A stretch of DNA of 44,966 bases from the NCBI GenBank assembly GCA_027449865.1, contig DAIDKV010000083.1:1-44966 (forward strand). The letters run 5' to 3'. The notes beneath the pieces are model-generated. The model saw nothing but the letters and a program-made list of their open reading frames with translations, was not told the DNA's origin and searched no databases. Numbering within the stretch: position 1 is the first letter of the stretch; each line of letters begins with the position of its first letter. Made by a program: the position numbers and the translations under genes. This stretch comes from Planctomycetales bacterium (GTDB taxonomy: Bacteria; Planctomycetota; Planctomycetia; Isosphaerales; Isosphaeraceae). Shown here one piece after another: positions 28,598-38,328 of this stretch.

Positions 28598-31500
28598 ATG
28601 TCGACGGCTCGACGACTGAGTCATCGCGATCGGCTTTCCCACGAGTCTCGTCGTCGGCGACGGCCCGGGCTCGAATCGCTGGAGTCTCGCGTCGTGCTAT
28701 CGACGCTCACCTGGACGGGGGCCGTCTCGTCGTCCTGGAGCGTTGGGGGAAACTGGGTGGGCGGCGTCGCGCCTCAGGCCGGCGATGCGCTGGTGTTTCC
28801 GGCCGGTGCCACGAGCCTCTCCTCGGTCAACAATCTCACCCCGGGCACGTCGTTCGCCTCGATTGACATCCAGGCGCCCGGCTATGACATCTCGGGGGCC
28901 TCGGTTGAACTGACGGGGAATCTCACCGCCTCGCTGACCACCGGCCTGGCGATCGATAGCCTGGCCACGAAGCTCGACAGCGGCGTCGTGAACGTCGCGC
29001 CGGGCGGGCAGCTCTTCGCCCTGGGAGTGTTTTCCGGGACGGCGGGCCTGGAGTTAACCGGCGGCGGTACGATGGCGATGATCGGGTCGGCCGCCAATAC
29101 CTACATCGGGACCACCACGGTCGACAACGGCACCCTCAACCTCGAAAACACGACCTCAAACTACGCGGTGCCCGGCAACCTGGTCATCGGCGGTTCCGGC
29201 CAGGGGAACGTCTTCGAATCGAACTCCGATCAGATCAATCCGGCCGGGACGGTGACGATCAACAGCAACGGCCTGCTGAATCTCCAGGGGCAAATGGAGA
29301 CGATCGGGGGTCTCGACCTTATCGGCTCCGCTCAGATTTACACCGGGCTGGCTAACTCGATCAACGCGGGTATCCTGACGCTCAACGGCGACGTCACGGT
29401 GGACGGAACCAGCGGGACACCCTCCATCACCGGGACGCTCAATCTCGGCCCGGCGAATCGGACGTTCACGGTCACGGCCGGGAACGTCGACCTCTCCGGG
29501 TTCGTTCAGGGGAGTTACGCACTGATCAAGGCGGGAGCCGGGACCCTCACGCTCAACTCCAACCTCACGTACAACGACCCGGCCGCCGTCAACATCAACG
29601 CCGGTACCCTGTATTTCGAGAGCGGCAGCACGATCGACGCATCCTCGACGGCAGGGATCACCGTCGCCTCCGGCGCCACCATGTGGACGGTGAACGTCGG
29701 CACCGTGAACGTCCCGGTGAGCCTCGTTGGGTCAGGCGTCAGCAGTGTCGGGGCGCTTCACGACACTTCGTATGGAGACAAGCTGACCAATGTGACCCTG
29801 GCCGGCAACGTCTCGATCGGGGCGGATGACTCCAGCCCGGGTCTGACGATTTCCAACTCCCTGACCGACGGCGGGAGTGCTTACAGCCTCACGAAAGTCG
29901 GCAATGGCATCCTGATCCTGAGCGGGACAAACACGTACACGGGCGGGACGACCGTCAGCGCCGGCGAACTGTACGTCTCGGGGTCGATCACCGGCGCGGT
30001 GCAGACCTCCGGCACGGGTGAACTGGGCGGCTCGGGAACGGTGGGCACCGCGACCACCAGCGGTGGAACCATCGGTGCTGGCCAGACGGCGAACTGGGAT
30101 CCGCAGATCGAGCACTACTCGTCGCTCACGCTCGACTCGACCGCGACCTTCTCCGCGCAGGTGCTTGGCTCCTCGCCGGGGCAAGGCGGCTATGACCAGG
30201 TCGTCGTCTCGGGTGCCGTGGCGCTCAACTCGGCCACGCTTAGCCTGCCGACCAACGGACTTCCCTCCAACGTCGTCACCATGGACCTCATCAAGGGGGC
30301 GACCTCGCTGACCGGGACGTTCCACGGCCTGGCCGAGGGCGGGGTGGTCACGATCTCGGGCTACGACTTCAAGATTACCTATGTAGGTGGCACCGGCGGC
30401 CATGACGTGGTTCTCAACCGGGTTGTTCCGACGACGACCTCGGTGGCGATCCCGACGAATTCGTCGGTCTTCAGCCAGCCGGACACGTTCACCGCGACGG
30501 TCTCCACGACGCAGGGGAACACGCCCACCGGAATCGTCACGTTCTACTCCGGCACGACGAACCTCGGGACCGGCACCCTGAGCGGCAGCACCGCGACCGT
30601 CACCACCGGTGTCCTGCCCGTCGGCTCCGACTCAATCACTGCCGTCTACAACGGCGACACCAACGACCTCACGAGCAACAGTAACTTGGCTCCGGTCACG
30701 CAGATCGTGATTCAGGACAACTCGGCGACGACAGTGACGACCTCGTCCGCCACGACGGTCTTCGGACAGTCGGTGACCTTCACGGCCACGGCCACGGCCT
30801 CCTTGCCGGGCGCCGGCATCCCGACCGGCACGGTCGACTTTTACGACGGCACCACGCTGCTCGGCTCGCCGACGCTCGACAATACCGGGACGGCTACGTT
30901 CACCACGTCGGCGCTCTCGACCGGTACGCACAACATCAGCGTTTCGTACATGGGCGATTCCGGGTTCTTCAAGAGCAATTCCTCAACGATCACGCAAACG
31001 GTCGGCCAGGCTTCATCGAGCGTCGCTCTGGTGACCTCGAACGCCTCGACGACCTACGGCGACCCTGTGACGTTCACCGCGACGGTCTCCGCCGTTACCC
31101 CGGGCGCCGGGACGCCGAGTGGAACGGTGACATTCTACGACGGCACGACCTCGATCGGGACTGGAACGCTCAATGGCACCGGTACGGCCACGCTGAACAT
31201 TTCGACGCTCGACGCCAGCTCACACTCGATCACGGCGACCTATGGCGGCGACACCAACTTCCTCACCTCGACCACGGCGACCGCGACGACCCAGGCCGTC
31301 GCAGCCATGGGGACCACGACGACGTTGGCAATCGCGCCCACGACCTCGGCCGAGTTCGGCCAGTCGGTCACGCTCACCGCGACGGTGGCCCAGGCATCCG
31401 GAACGAACATTCCCGCCGGGACTGTGACGTTCTATGACGGAGTGACCTCGCTCGGCACCGGAACGCTCGACGCGACCGGCAAGGCCACGCTCTCCACCAG

Positions 31501-34339
31501 CACGCTGTCCAACGGAGCCCATTCGCTCTCCGTCAGCTACGCGGGGGTGACTGACTTTACAACGAGCACCTCTTCCACCCAGAGCTACACGATCTCCCTG
31601 GCCCCGCCGACCATCAACCTGACCTCGACGACCAATCCGGCCGCCACGAATGAGTCGATCGTGATCGATGTGTCCGTGTCACCTCCGTATGCCGGGGCCG
31701 CCATGCCAACCGGTTCGGTGGCGTTTTACAACGGCACGACCCAGATCGGCACTGGGACGCTCGACGTGAACGGAGCGGCCACGATCACCATCCCACCGCT
31801 CACGTTCGGGACGTACCCGATCACGGTTCATTATGCCGGCGACTCGAACTATCAGGCCGAGACCTCGACAATCCTGAATCTCTCGGTGGAGAAGGCGACG
31901 GTTACCTCTCTGGCTCCGGTTGGCGGTCCGCTCACCTTCGGCCAGACGGAGACTCTCACGGCAACGGTTGCCCCGCTGACTGCCGACCTGGCGACCCCGT
32001 CGGGCACGGTCACCTTTTACGACGGTACGACGGCCCTCGGAACCGGAACGCTCAACGGCTCCGGCACGGCGACTTTCAACGCCGGGACGCTCGCGGCCGG
32101 CTCGCACACGATCAAGGCGGTCTACGGGAGCGACTCGATCTTCGCGATGAGCACCTCCACGACCGAGACGCTGGTCGTGAACCAGTCGGGCACCTCGACG
32201 GCACTCGCGACCTCGGCCGCGTCGCCTGCCTTCGGCCAGTCCGTCATGCTCTCGGCGACCGTCACGCCGGTTGCCCCCGGCACGGGAACACCGACCGGGA
32301 CCGTCTCTTACTACGACGGGGCAACCCTGCTGGGGACCGGCTCTCTCATCGGCGGCGTCGCAACGCTCTCGTTGAGCAACCTCTCGGTCGCCTCGCACTC
32401 GATCACCGCGACCTACAACGGCGATCCCAACTTCCAGTCGAGCACGTCCACCACGACGTCCGAGGCGGTGGTGCGGGCCTCGACGAACATCGGCCTGATC
32501 AGCTCGGATACCGGCCCGACTTACGGGCAATCGATCACGCTCACGGCGACGGTTGGTGCCGTCGCGCCGGGAGCCGGCACTCCATCGGGAACGGTGACGT
32601 TCTACGACGGGACAACCGCGATCGGCCAGGCGACTCTCTCGGGCTCGCCCGCGACCGCTACCCTCTCAATCGCGACGCTCGACGCGGGCGCCCGATCGAT
32701 TACAGCAGCCTATTCGGGCAACGTCGATTTCACCGGAGCCACATCCTCGGCGGTTCAGGCGACCATCCACGCCGCCTCAACCACGACCGTTCTGCGGGCG
32801 GGGGGAGTCTCCTCCACCTTCGGCCAGCCCGAAACCCTCACCGCGACCGTGGCGACCGTGCCTCCTGGATCAGGAATGCCGACCGGGAGCGTCGCGTTTT
32901 TCGCCGGGACGACACAGATTGGGACGGCGAACCTGATCGCCGGTGTGGCAACCCTCTCCACGACGAACATCCCTCGGGGCTCGCAGACTCTGACCGCCCA
33001 GTTCGAGGGATCGGGGGACTTCTTATCCAGCTACTCGCCGCCGGTCGGCCAGGTTGTGAGCGAGTCCTCCACGCAGACCGTTCTCTCCGGCGGTGGGGCG
33101 ATGGTGCTGGGCCTGCCAGCCTCGATCACGGCGACGGTCCTGCCCGTGGCGCCGGCGACGGCCATCCCGACCGGTTTTGTCCTGTTCGAGGACGGTTCTG
33201 TCCCCATCGCGACGGTGCCGCTCGACGCTCGCGGAGTCGCGCAACTCTCGACCGCCGACTTCGGCGTCGGGACGCACGCGATCACGGCGATCTACGGCGG
33301 CAATGCCGGATACACGATCTCGGCGACGTCCTCGTCCGTCTCGGTCGCGGTCACGCCCGACCTGACGGGCATGGTCTACCTGGACCTTCAGTCGAACAGT
33401 GTCTCTGCGGTCAGCACGCCCGTCCCCGGCGGTCTGGGGCTGGGTGGGCAGGTGGTCTTTCTTGACCTGCACCACATCGGGACCCTCGTTCCCGGCGACC
33501 CGACCGCGATCACCGACGCGAATGGGGTGTTCCAGTTTCCCGGTTACGCGCCAGACTCGGCCACGGTGCTCGTCCAGACGACGATGGGCACCGGTGGTCA
33601 TTTCTCGGTCGTTCGCACGGGGCTCGACGCCAGCGGTCACGTGGCGATCGGCGTGGTACCGACCTCGACCGTCGCGCCGGTGCCGATCTCACCAGCGCCA
33701 GGCTCGTCAACACCGACGAACCCTCGGGAGTCGTTCGTCCAGGAACTCTACCTCGACGTCCTGGGCCGGGCGCCGACAGCGAACGAGGAGGCGCACTGGG
33801 TCCGTCGGCTCAACCACGGGGTGAGTCGCCGCCAGGTCGCTCACGCCGTCTTCGACTCCGTGGAACATCGCCAGCAGGAGGTTGCCGCCTACTCCAAGGC
33901 CTTCCTCGGGACGTCGTCCCTGGCCGGGTCGGACCGGCTGGTGAGGCGACTTCGGCGAGACGGATCGGAACAGGCCGTCGTTCGTTCCATTCTCAACTCT
34001 CCCGCTTACCAGTCCGCTCACGCCGATCCGAGCCTGCTCGTTCGCGACCTCTACCTGGAGGTCCTGGGGCAGCAACCAACCTCGACGGAGGTGGCAGGCT
34101 GGACGTCGCTCCTGAGTGCGGGACTAAGTCGCCGGGTGCTGGTGGATCGGTTTGTCAACTCGGCCGCGGTCGACGAACAGATCGTCCAGAGTTTCTACGC
34201 GATCTACCTTCACACGCAGCCCAATGCTGCCGAGATCCGGGATGCGACGGCCATTCTGGAATCGCGCGGCGGTTCGGCGACGAAGCTCGCTGTCAACATC
34301 CTCGGGAGCCGAGCCTTCGAGCAGGTCGCGCGGGGTTGA
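28598..34339 (+). CDS. Giant surface protein with autotransporter-type repeats, ten Ig-like repeats and DUF4214
   Basis: A 1913-residue protein. The N-terminus is Arg-rich and carries LESLESRVVLS at 25-35, the export-linked motif of large planctomycete surface proteins. Residues about 36-600 are a beta-helix region with an autotransporter-associated repeat (TKVGNGILILSGTNTYTGG). Residues about 610-1586 hold ten Ig-like domains (Big_3_5 type) of about 97 residues, each with FGQ...TLTATV, GTVTFYDGT and SHSITATYxGD. Then a short Cna-B/SdrD-like domain (about 1590-1690) and a DUF4214 region (about 1707-1913, opening FVQELYLDVLGR). The ATG at 28598 has GAGGAG 7 bp upstream; an ATG at 28484 is rejected. 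Probably displayed on the cell surface for adhesion or S-layer-like roles; this is inferred. Confidence 0.88.
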   Translation: MSTARRLSHRDRLSHESRRRRRPGLESLESRVVLSTLTWTGAVSSSWSVGGNWVGGVAPQAGDALVFPAGATSLSSVNNLTPGTSFASIDIQAPGYDISGASVELTGNLTASLTTGLAIDSLATKLDSGVVNVAPGGQLFALGVFSGTAGLELTGGGTMAMIGSAANTYIGTTTVDNGTLNLENTTSNYAVPGNLVIGGSGQGNVFESNSDQINPAGTVTINSNGLLNLQGQMETIGGLDLIGSAQIYTGLANSINAGILTLNGDVTVDGTSGTPSITGTLNLGPANRTFTVTAGNVDLSGFVQGSYALIKAGAGTLTLNSNLTYNDPAAVNINAGTLYFESGSTIDASSTAGITVASGATMWTVNVGTVNVPVSLVGSGVSSVGALHDTSYGDKLTNVTLAGNVSIGADDSSPGLTISNSLTDGGSAYSLTKVGNGILILSGTNTYTGGTTVSAGELYVSGSITGAVQTSGTGELGGSGTVGTATTSGGTIGAGQTANWDPQIEHYSSLTLDSTATFSAQVLGSSPGQGGYDQVVVSGAVALNSATLSLPTNGLPSNVVTMDLIKGATSLTGTFHGLAEGGVVTISGYDFKITYVGGTGGHDVVLNRVVPTTTSVAIPTNSSVFSQPDTFTATVSTTQGNTPTGIVTFYSGTTNLGTGTLSGSTATVTTGVLPVGSDSITAVYNGDTNDLTSNSNLAPVTQIVIQDNSATTVTTSSATTVFGQSVTFTATATASLPGAGIPTGTVDFYDGTTLLGSPTLDNTGTATFTTSALSTGTHNISVSYMGDSGFFKSNSSTITQTVGQASSSVALVTSNASTTYGDPVTFTATVSAVTPGAGTPSGTVTFYDGTTSIGTGTLNGTGTATLNISTLDASSHSITATYGGDTNFLTSTTATATTQAVAAMGTTTTLAIAPTTSAEFGQSVTLTATVAQASGTNIPAGTVTFYDGVTSLGTGTLDATGKATLSTSTLSNGAHSLSVSYAGVTDFTTSTSSTQSYTISLAPPTINLTSTTNPAATNESIVIDVSVSPPYAGAAMPTGSVAFYNGTTQIGTGTLDVNGAATITIPPLTFGTYPITVHYAGDSNYQAETSTILNLSVEKATVTSLAPVGGPLTFGQTETLTATVAPLTADLATPSGTVTFYDGTTALGTGTLNGSGTATFNAGTLAAGSHTIKAVYGSDSIFAMSTSTTETLVVNQSGTSTALATSAASPAFGQSVMLSATVTPVAPGTGTPTGTVSYYDGATLLGTGSLIGGVATLSLSNLSVASHSITATYNGDPNFQSSTSTTTSEAVVRASTNIGLISSDTGPTYGQSITLTATVGAVAPGAGTPSGTVTFYDGTTAIGQATLSGSPATATLSIATLDAGARSITAAYSGNVDFTGATSSAVQATIHAASTTTVLRAGGVSSTFGQPETLTATVATVPPGSGMPTGSVAFFAGTTQIGTANLIAGVATLSTTNIPRGSQTLTAQFEGSGDFLSSYSPPVGQVVSESSTQTVLSGGGAMVLGLPASITATVLPVAPATAIPTGFVLFEDGSVPIATVPLDARGVAQLSTADFGVGTHAITAIYGGNAGYTISATSSSVSVAVTPDLTGMVYLDLQSNSVSAVSTPVPGGLGLGGQVVFLDLHHIGTLVPGDPTAITDANGVFQFPGYAPDSATVLVQTTMGTGGHFSVVRTGLDASGHVAIGVVPTSTVAPVPISPAPGSSTPTNPRESFVQELYLDVLGRAPTANEEAHWVRRLNHGVSRRQVAHAVFDSVEHRQQEVAAYSKAFLGTSSLAGSDRLVRRLRRDGSEQAVVRSILNSPAYQSAHADPSLLVRDLYLEVLGQQPTSTEVAGWTSLLSAGLSRRVLVDRFVNSAAVDEQIVQSFYAIYLHTQPNAAEIRDATAILESRGGSATKLAVNILGSRAFEQVARG
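30425..33356 (+). repeat. Ten tandem Ig-like domain repeats
   Basis: About 290-bp units encode ten consecutive Ig-like domains, all in frame. Each unit carries an FGQ-type opening, TLTATV, GTxTFYDGTT and a SITATYxGDxxF ending, separated by loosely conserved linkers. The first five to eight are the most alike; unit 10 (AMVLGLPASITATVLP) is the most diverged. Confidence 0.85.
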
Positions 34340-34536
34340 TGGTGCCCTGCCGACGTCACCCGGGAATGCCCTATCCAAAAGCCTGGGACATCCAGGGACG
34401 CCTGACGCTTGCGTCGCGCGCTCAGGGGCGACACAATACCCCTCATCCGATCGCTCCTCGGTATTCGGGGATGCCGATCCGATTCTGGGAATCCGCCCGC
34501 CGGCCCGCCCCGAGCATCGAACCGAGGTCACCATCC

Positions 34537-36489
34537 ATGAACAACTCCTCCCCTTGCGGGCCCTCCGATCCGCTCCGGCCGAACCGGCGCGAATTCGGGC
34601 TGGGGGCCCTCGCCGCACTTGCCCTCGGCGCGACGACTCGGGCCGACACCACCACGCCTCATCCCTTCGGCGAGGAGTTTCCGGATCTCGACTCGCTCTC
34701 CTCGGGCGAGTGGTGGAAGAAGGCGCCCCCGAAGGGACCAAATGCGCCGCCGCCGCTCGACGTTCCTCGCGACCAGGTGGTCGCGTTCGCCCTCTACACC
34801 GTCGACCACGGCGTTCTCAAGCTCTCGGCACAGCTCTACCCGCTTCGGCCAGGCGAGCCCCTGGAGGCCCGCCTGGAGATCGAGCGAGACGGAACCTGGA
34901 TGGAACTCCTCAAGGCCCCGGTTGTTTATCCCGGCTGGAGCGCCCACTTCCGTGTCGAGGGGTGGGACGCCTCAAAGAATAAAAAGTACCGCGTCCGCCA
35001 CGGTGAGCGGGCCATCTTCGAAGGGATGATCCGTCGCGATCCGATCGACAAGAACGTGATCGTGGTGGCGAACATGTCGTGTAACTCCAGTCGGACCGCG
35101 GGCCGTCGGCCGGAGATCGTCCAGCATCTCCTCGACCAGGACCCGGACCTCCTGTTTTTCGCGGGCGACCAGACCTATCGAGAGACACAGCACACCGCCG
35201 GTTGGATCGAGTTTGGCCTCCAGTTTCGCGACCTGATCCGAGACCGACCGACCATCACCATCCCCGACGACCACGACGTCGGCCACCCGAATCTCTGGGG
35301 TGAAGACGGCAAGCGGTGCCATCGTCGCGACGGTGCTGACGGCGGATACTTCTTCCCCGCCCCTTATGTGAACATGGTCCAGCGACAGCAGACCTGGCAT
35401 CTGCCCGACCCGGTCGACCCTGCGCCCGTCCGGCAGGACATCACCGTCTTTTTCACCCGGCTACGCGTCGGCGGGGTCGATTTTGCCATCCTGGAGGATC
35501 GCAAGTTCAAAAGCGGCCCGGAGGGCAAGATTCCCAGGATGGGGCCGCGTCCCGATCATATCAACGATCCTAAGTACGACCCGAAATCAATCGACGTCGA
35601 GGGATTGCAGCTCCTCGGCGACCGCCAGATGCGATTCCTGGCCGACTGGTCGACCGACTGGACCGGCGCGGTAGTAAAGGCAGTCCTCTCGCAGACGGCT
35701 TTCTGCGGGGCGGTTCACATGCACGGTCAGCGGAACGCCAGGCTCCTCGCCGACCTGGATTGTAACGGCTGGCCGCAGTCGGGTCGTCGAGAGGCTCTGC
35801 GGGCGATCCGACGGGTGCGGGCCGTCCACCTCTGTGGCGATCAGCACCTGGCCGTCGTCGTGAAGCACGGGATTGACCGCGAGAGCGATGGACCCTACGG
35901 CTTCACCAGCCCGGCGCTGATCAACACAATCTACGGGCGATGGTGGCATCCGGAGGACGAGAAGCCTGGACCGAACCCCGTGCCGGGTAGTCCCCTGCCC
36001 TGGACCGGCGATTTCACCGATGGCCTGGGCAACAAGATCCGAATGCTCGCCTACGCTAACCCCGGCGACATCAACGACGAGAAACAGCGTGCCGACGGCT
36101 ATGGAGTGGCCCGTTTCAACAAGGCGAGTCGAACAGTCACCTTCGAGTGCTGGCCTCGCTTCGCCGCGGCGAGGGCCGACGACGAGGGCCAGTTCCCTGG
36201 CTGGCCGATCACAGTGGGCTGGGACGATAACGATGGCCGGACACCCCTGGCGTGGCTCCCAGAGCTGGTCTTCGATCCCGGAGTCCAGCCTGTCGTGCGC
36301 GTGGTTGAAGATCGATCGGGTGAGACGCTCTACGTTGTACGGGTCCCGGGTCCGACTTTCCGTCCGCAGGTCTTCGCGCCCGGAAAGTACACTGTGACGA
36401 TCGGCTCCGACCGCCCCGATGGCGTAACGCTTGCGAACCTCGACGCCGGAGCCGTCGATCAGGTCGGCCGCCGAACCGTCCACTGGTGA
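34537..36489 (+). CDS. Tat-exported PhoD-like alkaline phosphatase/phosphodiesterase
   Basis: A 650-residue metallophosphoesterase of the PhoD family. The N-terminus has a twin-arginine signal (RREFGLG at 17-23, then an Ala-rich core). An N-terminal Ig-like domain (about 80-165) is followed by the catalytic domain with metal-ligand motifs FFAGDQTY, IPDDHDVGH and HLCGDQHL. PhoD enzymes cleave phosphate esters outside the cytoplasm using Ca/Fe. The start at 34537 is chosen because it places the Tat motif at the N-terminus; an ATG at 34336 overlapping the previous stop would add 67 odd residues. The sulfatase gene follows at 36549, so the two may be co-transcribed for phosphate/sulfate scavenging. 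Confidence 0.88.
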   Translation: MNNSSPCGPSDPLRPNRREFGLGALAALALGATTRADTTTPHPFGEEFPDLDSLSSGEWWKKAPPKGPNAPPPLDVPRDQVVAFALYTVDHGVLKLSAQLYPLRPGEPLEARLEIERDGTWMELLKAPVVYPGWSAHFRVEGWDASKNKKYRVRHGERAIFEGMIRRDPIDKNVIVVANMSCNSSRTAGRRPEIVQHLLDQDPDLLFFAGDQTYRETQHTAGWIEFGLQFRDLIRDRPTITIPDDHDVGHPNLWGEDGKRCHRRDGADGGYFFPAPYVNMVQRQQTWHLPDPVDPAPVRQDITVFFTRLRVGGVDFAILEDRKFKSGPEGKIPRMGPRPDHINDPKYDPKSIDVEGLQLLGDRQMRFLADWSTDWTGAVVKAVLSQTAFCGAVHMHGQRNARLLADLDCNGWPQSGRREALRAIRRVRAVHLCGDQHLAVVVKHGIDRESDGPYGFTSPALINTIYGRWWHPEDEKPGPNPVPGSPLPWTGDFTDGLGNKIRMLAYANPGDINDEKQRADGYGVARFNKASRTVTFECWPRFAAARADDEGQFPGWPITVGWDDNDGRTPLAWLPELVFDPGVQPVVRVVEDRSGETLYVVRVPGPTFRPQVFAPGKYTVTIGSDRPDGVTLANLDAGAVDQVGRRTVHW

Positions 36490-36548
36490 TCGGCAATGCC
36501 GACTCCCTCCGAGATGTGAATAGCCGCCTGCTCACGGAGCGACCCTCG

Positions 36549-38021
36549 ATGATCCGACTGATGTTGGCAACAGCCTGCTGCCTGCTCGTTTCCTCGACCG
36601 CATCGGCCCGGGACTCCCGCCCGAACTTCCTGTTCATTCTCGTCGATGACCAGTCGCCGTTCGATTTCAAGGCTTACAACCCCAGCTCTCGGCTTCGCTC
36701 GCCCAACATCGACCGGCTGGTACGTGAGGGGATCGTCCTGGATGCCGCCCACCACATGGGTGCCTGGAGTGGCGCGGTCTGTACGCCGTCGCGAACCATG
36801 ATCATGACCGGAAGAACTCTCTGGCACATCCCCGATCCGTCAAGGAGAGCACTCGCCAACCCGAACGCCCGGAATCCGAAGCTCGTGCCGCCGGATATCG
36901 CCGAAAACACGCTCCCTGCCATCTTCCATCGGGCCGGCTACGAAACGATGCGAACCTGCAAGATCGGCAATAGCTATGAGGCCGCGAACCAACGTTTCGA
37001 TGTCCGCAAGGACGCCACACGTCGAGGCGGGACCGACGCGACCGGCAGCGCCTGGCATGCCGACCAGGTTCTGCAATACCTCGCCGATCGACAGAGACGA
37101 AAGGACCCGGCCCCATTTCTAATTGACTTCGGCTTTTCCCACCCGCACGATACCCGCGACGGCAAGCCGGAGTTGCTGGCGCATTACGGGGCCGTCAACC
37201 ACACCGATCGCAAGACCCTGCCGCCAGCGAACCCGAACCAGCCGCCCCTACCGGTGAACTACCTCCCAGAACATCCCTTCCCAATCGGCCATCCCGGCCT
37301 GCGTGACGAAGTCGACGTCAGCGGTGTCTGGGAGCATCGCGATGAGCGCACAATCCGCAACGAGATCGGCCGCGACTTTGCCTGCTCAGAAAATATCGAC
37401 ACCCAGATCGGCCGAGTGCTCGACCGCCTCGAAGCGATGGGTGAACTTGAGAAGACTTATATATTCTATGCGTCCGATCACGGGATTGCGATCGGACGGC
37501 ATGGCCTTCAGGGAAAGCAAAACCTGTATGAGCACACGTGGCGCGTTCCATTCATCGTAAGAGGACCAGGAATTCGGCCCGGTGCGCGAGCACCCGGAAA
37601 CATTTACCTGCTGGACGTGCTGCCCACCCTCTGCGACCTCGCCGGGATCGCTCCGCCGCCCTCGGTTGAGGGGATCAGCTTTCGGCCGGTCCTCGAAGGA
37701 AAGCAGCGGATCGTTCGTGATGTCCTCTATGGTGCTTACTCTGGTGGGACGAAGCCGGGGATGCGATGCGTCAAGAAGGGCGATTGGAAGCTGATCAAAT
37801 ACGATGTTCTCAACGGCTCGGTGCGGCGGACACAGTTGTTTAACCTCGCCGAGAATCCGAACGAATTCCTGCCTGAACACCATCGCGAAAATGGGATCGA
37901 GACGGATCTCTCGGAGAATCCGGCTTACGCCGAGCGACGCCAGGAACTCGAGGCTCTGCTTCTACAGGAGATGATGCGCCTCGACGACCCCTATCGTCTC
38001 TGGGATCAGCCGGGGACGTAA
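36549..38021 (+). CDS. Secreted Cys-type sulfatase
   Basis: A 490-residue sulfatase with a signal peptide (residues 1-20, STASA-RD). Metal Asp pair at 33-34 (LVDDQSP). Catalytic motif C-T-P-S-R at 78-82, the Cys becoming formylglycine in this family. Later features include HPHDTRDGK and SDHGIAIGRHGL (metal-binding Asp/His region). Closest overall type is the choline-sulfatase/iduronate-sulfatase-like group. The ATG at 36549 begins with the signal peptide; an ATG at 36486 overlapping the PhoD stop would add 21 residues. It is only 59 bp after the PhoD-like gene. Confidence 0.92.
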   Translation: MIRLMLATACCLLVSSTASARDSRPNFLFILVDDQSPFDFKAYNPSSRLRSPNIDRLVREGIVLDAAHHMGAWSGAVCTPSRTMIMTGRTLWHIPDPSRRALANPNARNPKLVPPDIAENTLPAIFHRAGYETMRTCKIGNSYEAANQRFDVRKDATRRGGTDATGSAWHADQVLQYLADRQRRKDPAPFLIDFGFSHPHDTRDGKPELLAHYGAVNHTDRKTLPPANPNQPPLPVNYLPEHPFPIGHPGLRDEVDVSGVWEHRDERTIRNEIGRDFACSENIDTQIGRVLDRLEAMGELEKTYIFYASDHGIAIGRHGLQGKQNLYEHTWRVPFIVRGPGIRPGARAPGNIYLLDVLPTLCDLAGIAPPPSVEGISFRPVLEGKQRIVRDVLYGAYSGGTKPGMRCVKKGDWKLIKYDVLNGSVRRTQLFNLAENPNEFLPEHHRENGIETDLSENPAYAERRQELEALLLQEMMRLDDPYRLWDQPGT

Positions 38022-38328
38022 AGCCTGGGAGACAATCGCCGATAAGTCTTGAGCATCGCAATCGCTTTATCTTTCCCAGGCTTTGGAGAAAATGCAGCGG
38101 AAGGATTTACGGTAGTGCGAGCCCGGGGACCGTCTACCCACCAACTCCGTGATGCACTCCGGGCCGACTGCGCTCCCGTCCGCGAGGCACCGGCCAGTTG
38201 GAAATCGCTCATGCGATCGACATGCTTCCTGCTCGCGCCGCTGAGGATCGTGGGCGATGCAGGGCTCGCCAAGGAGCGAGCCCTGCTCGATCTCCAGCGG
38301 AAGAAAAGACCGGCTTTCCCGGAGAAAC
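38022..38328. other. Convergent intergenic region with a strong inverted repeat
   Basis: 307 bp between two converging genes. It holds the perfect 11-bp inverted repeat at 38259-38286 described separately. No convincing gene is seen on either strand. Confidence 0.5.
38259..38286. repeat. Perfect 11-bp inverted repeat
   Basis: GCAGGGCTCGC (38259-38269) and GCGAGCCCTGC (38276-38286) pair perfectly around a 6-base loop (CAAGGA). It has no T-run, so it is either a bidirectional transcription-end structure for the converging genes or a REP-like element. Confidence 0.75.

Noticed and set aside
27061-28866. 601-residue open frame on the plus strand
   Set aside because: Antisense to the alpha/beta hydrolase, whose catalytic residues and Shine-Dalgarno are clear; it also overlaps the start of the giant surface protein.
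30425-33356. CRISPR-like regular repeats
   Set aside because: The regularity comes from about 290-bp in-frame Ig-domain units within a coding sequence; there are no short identical repeats with unique spacers.
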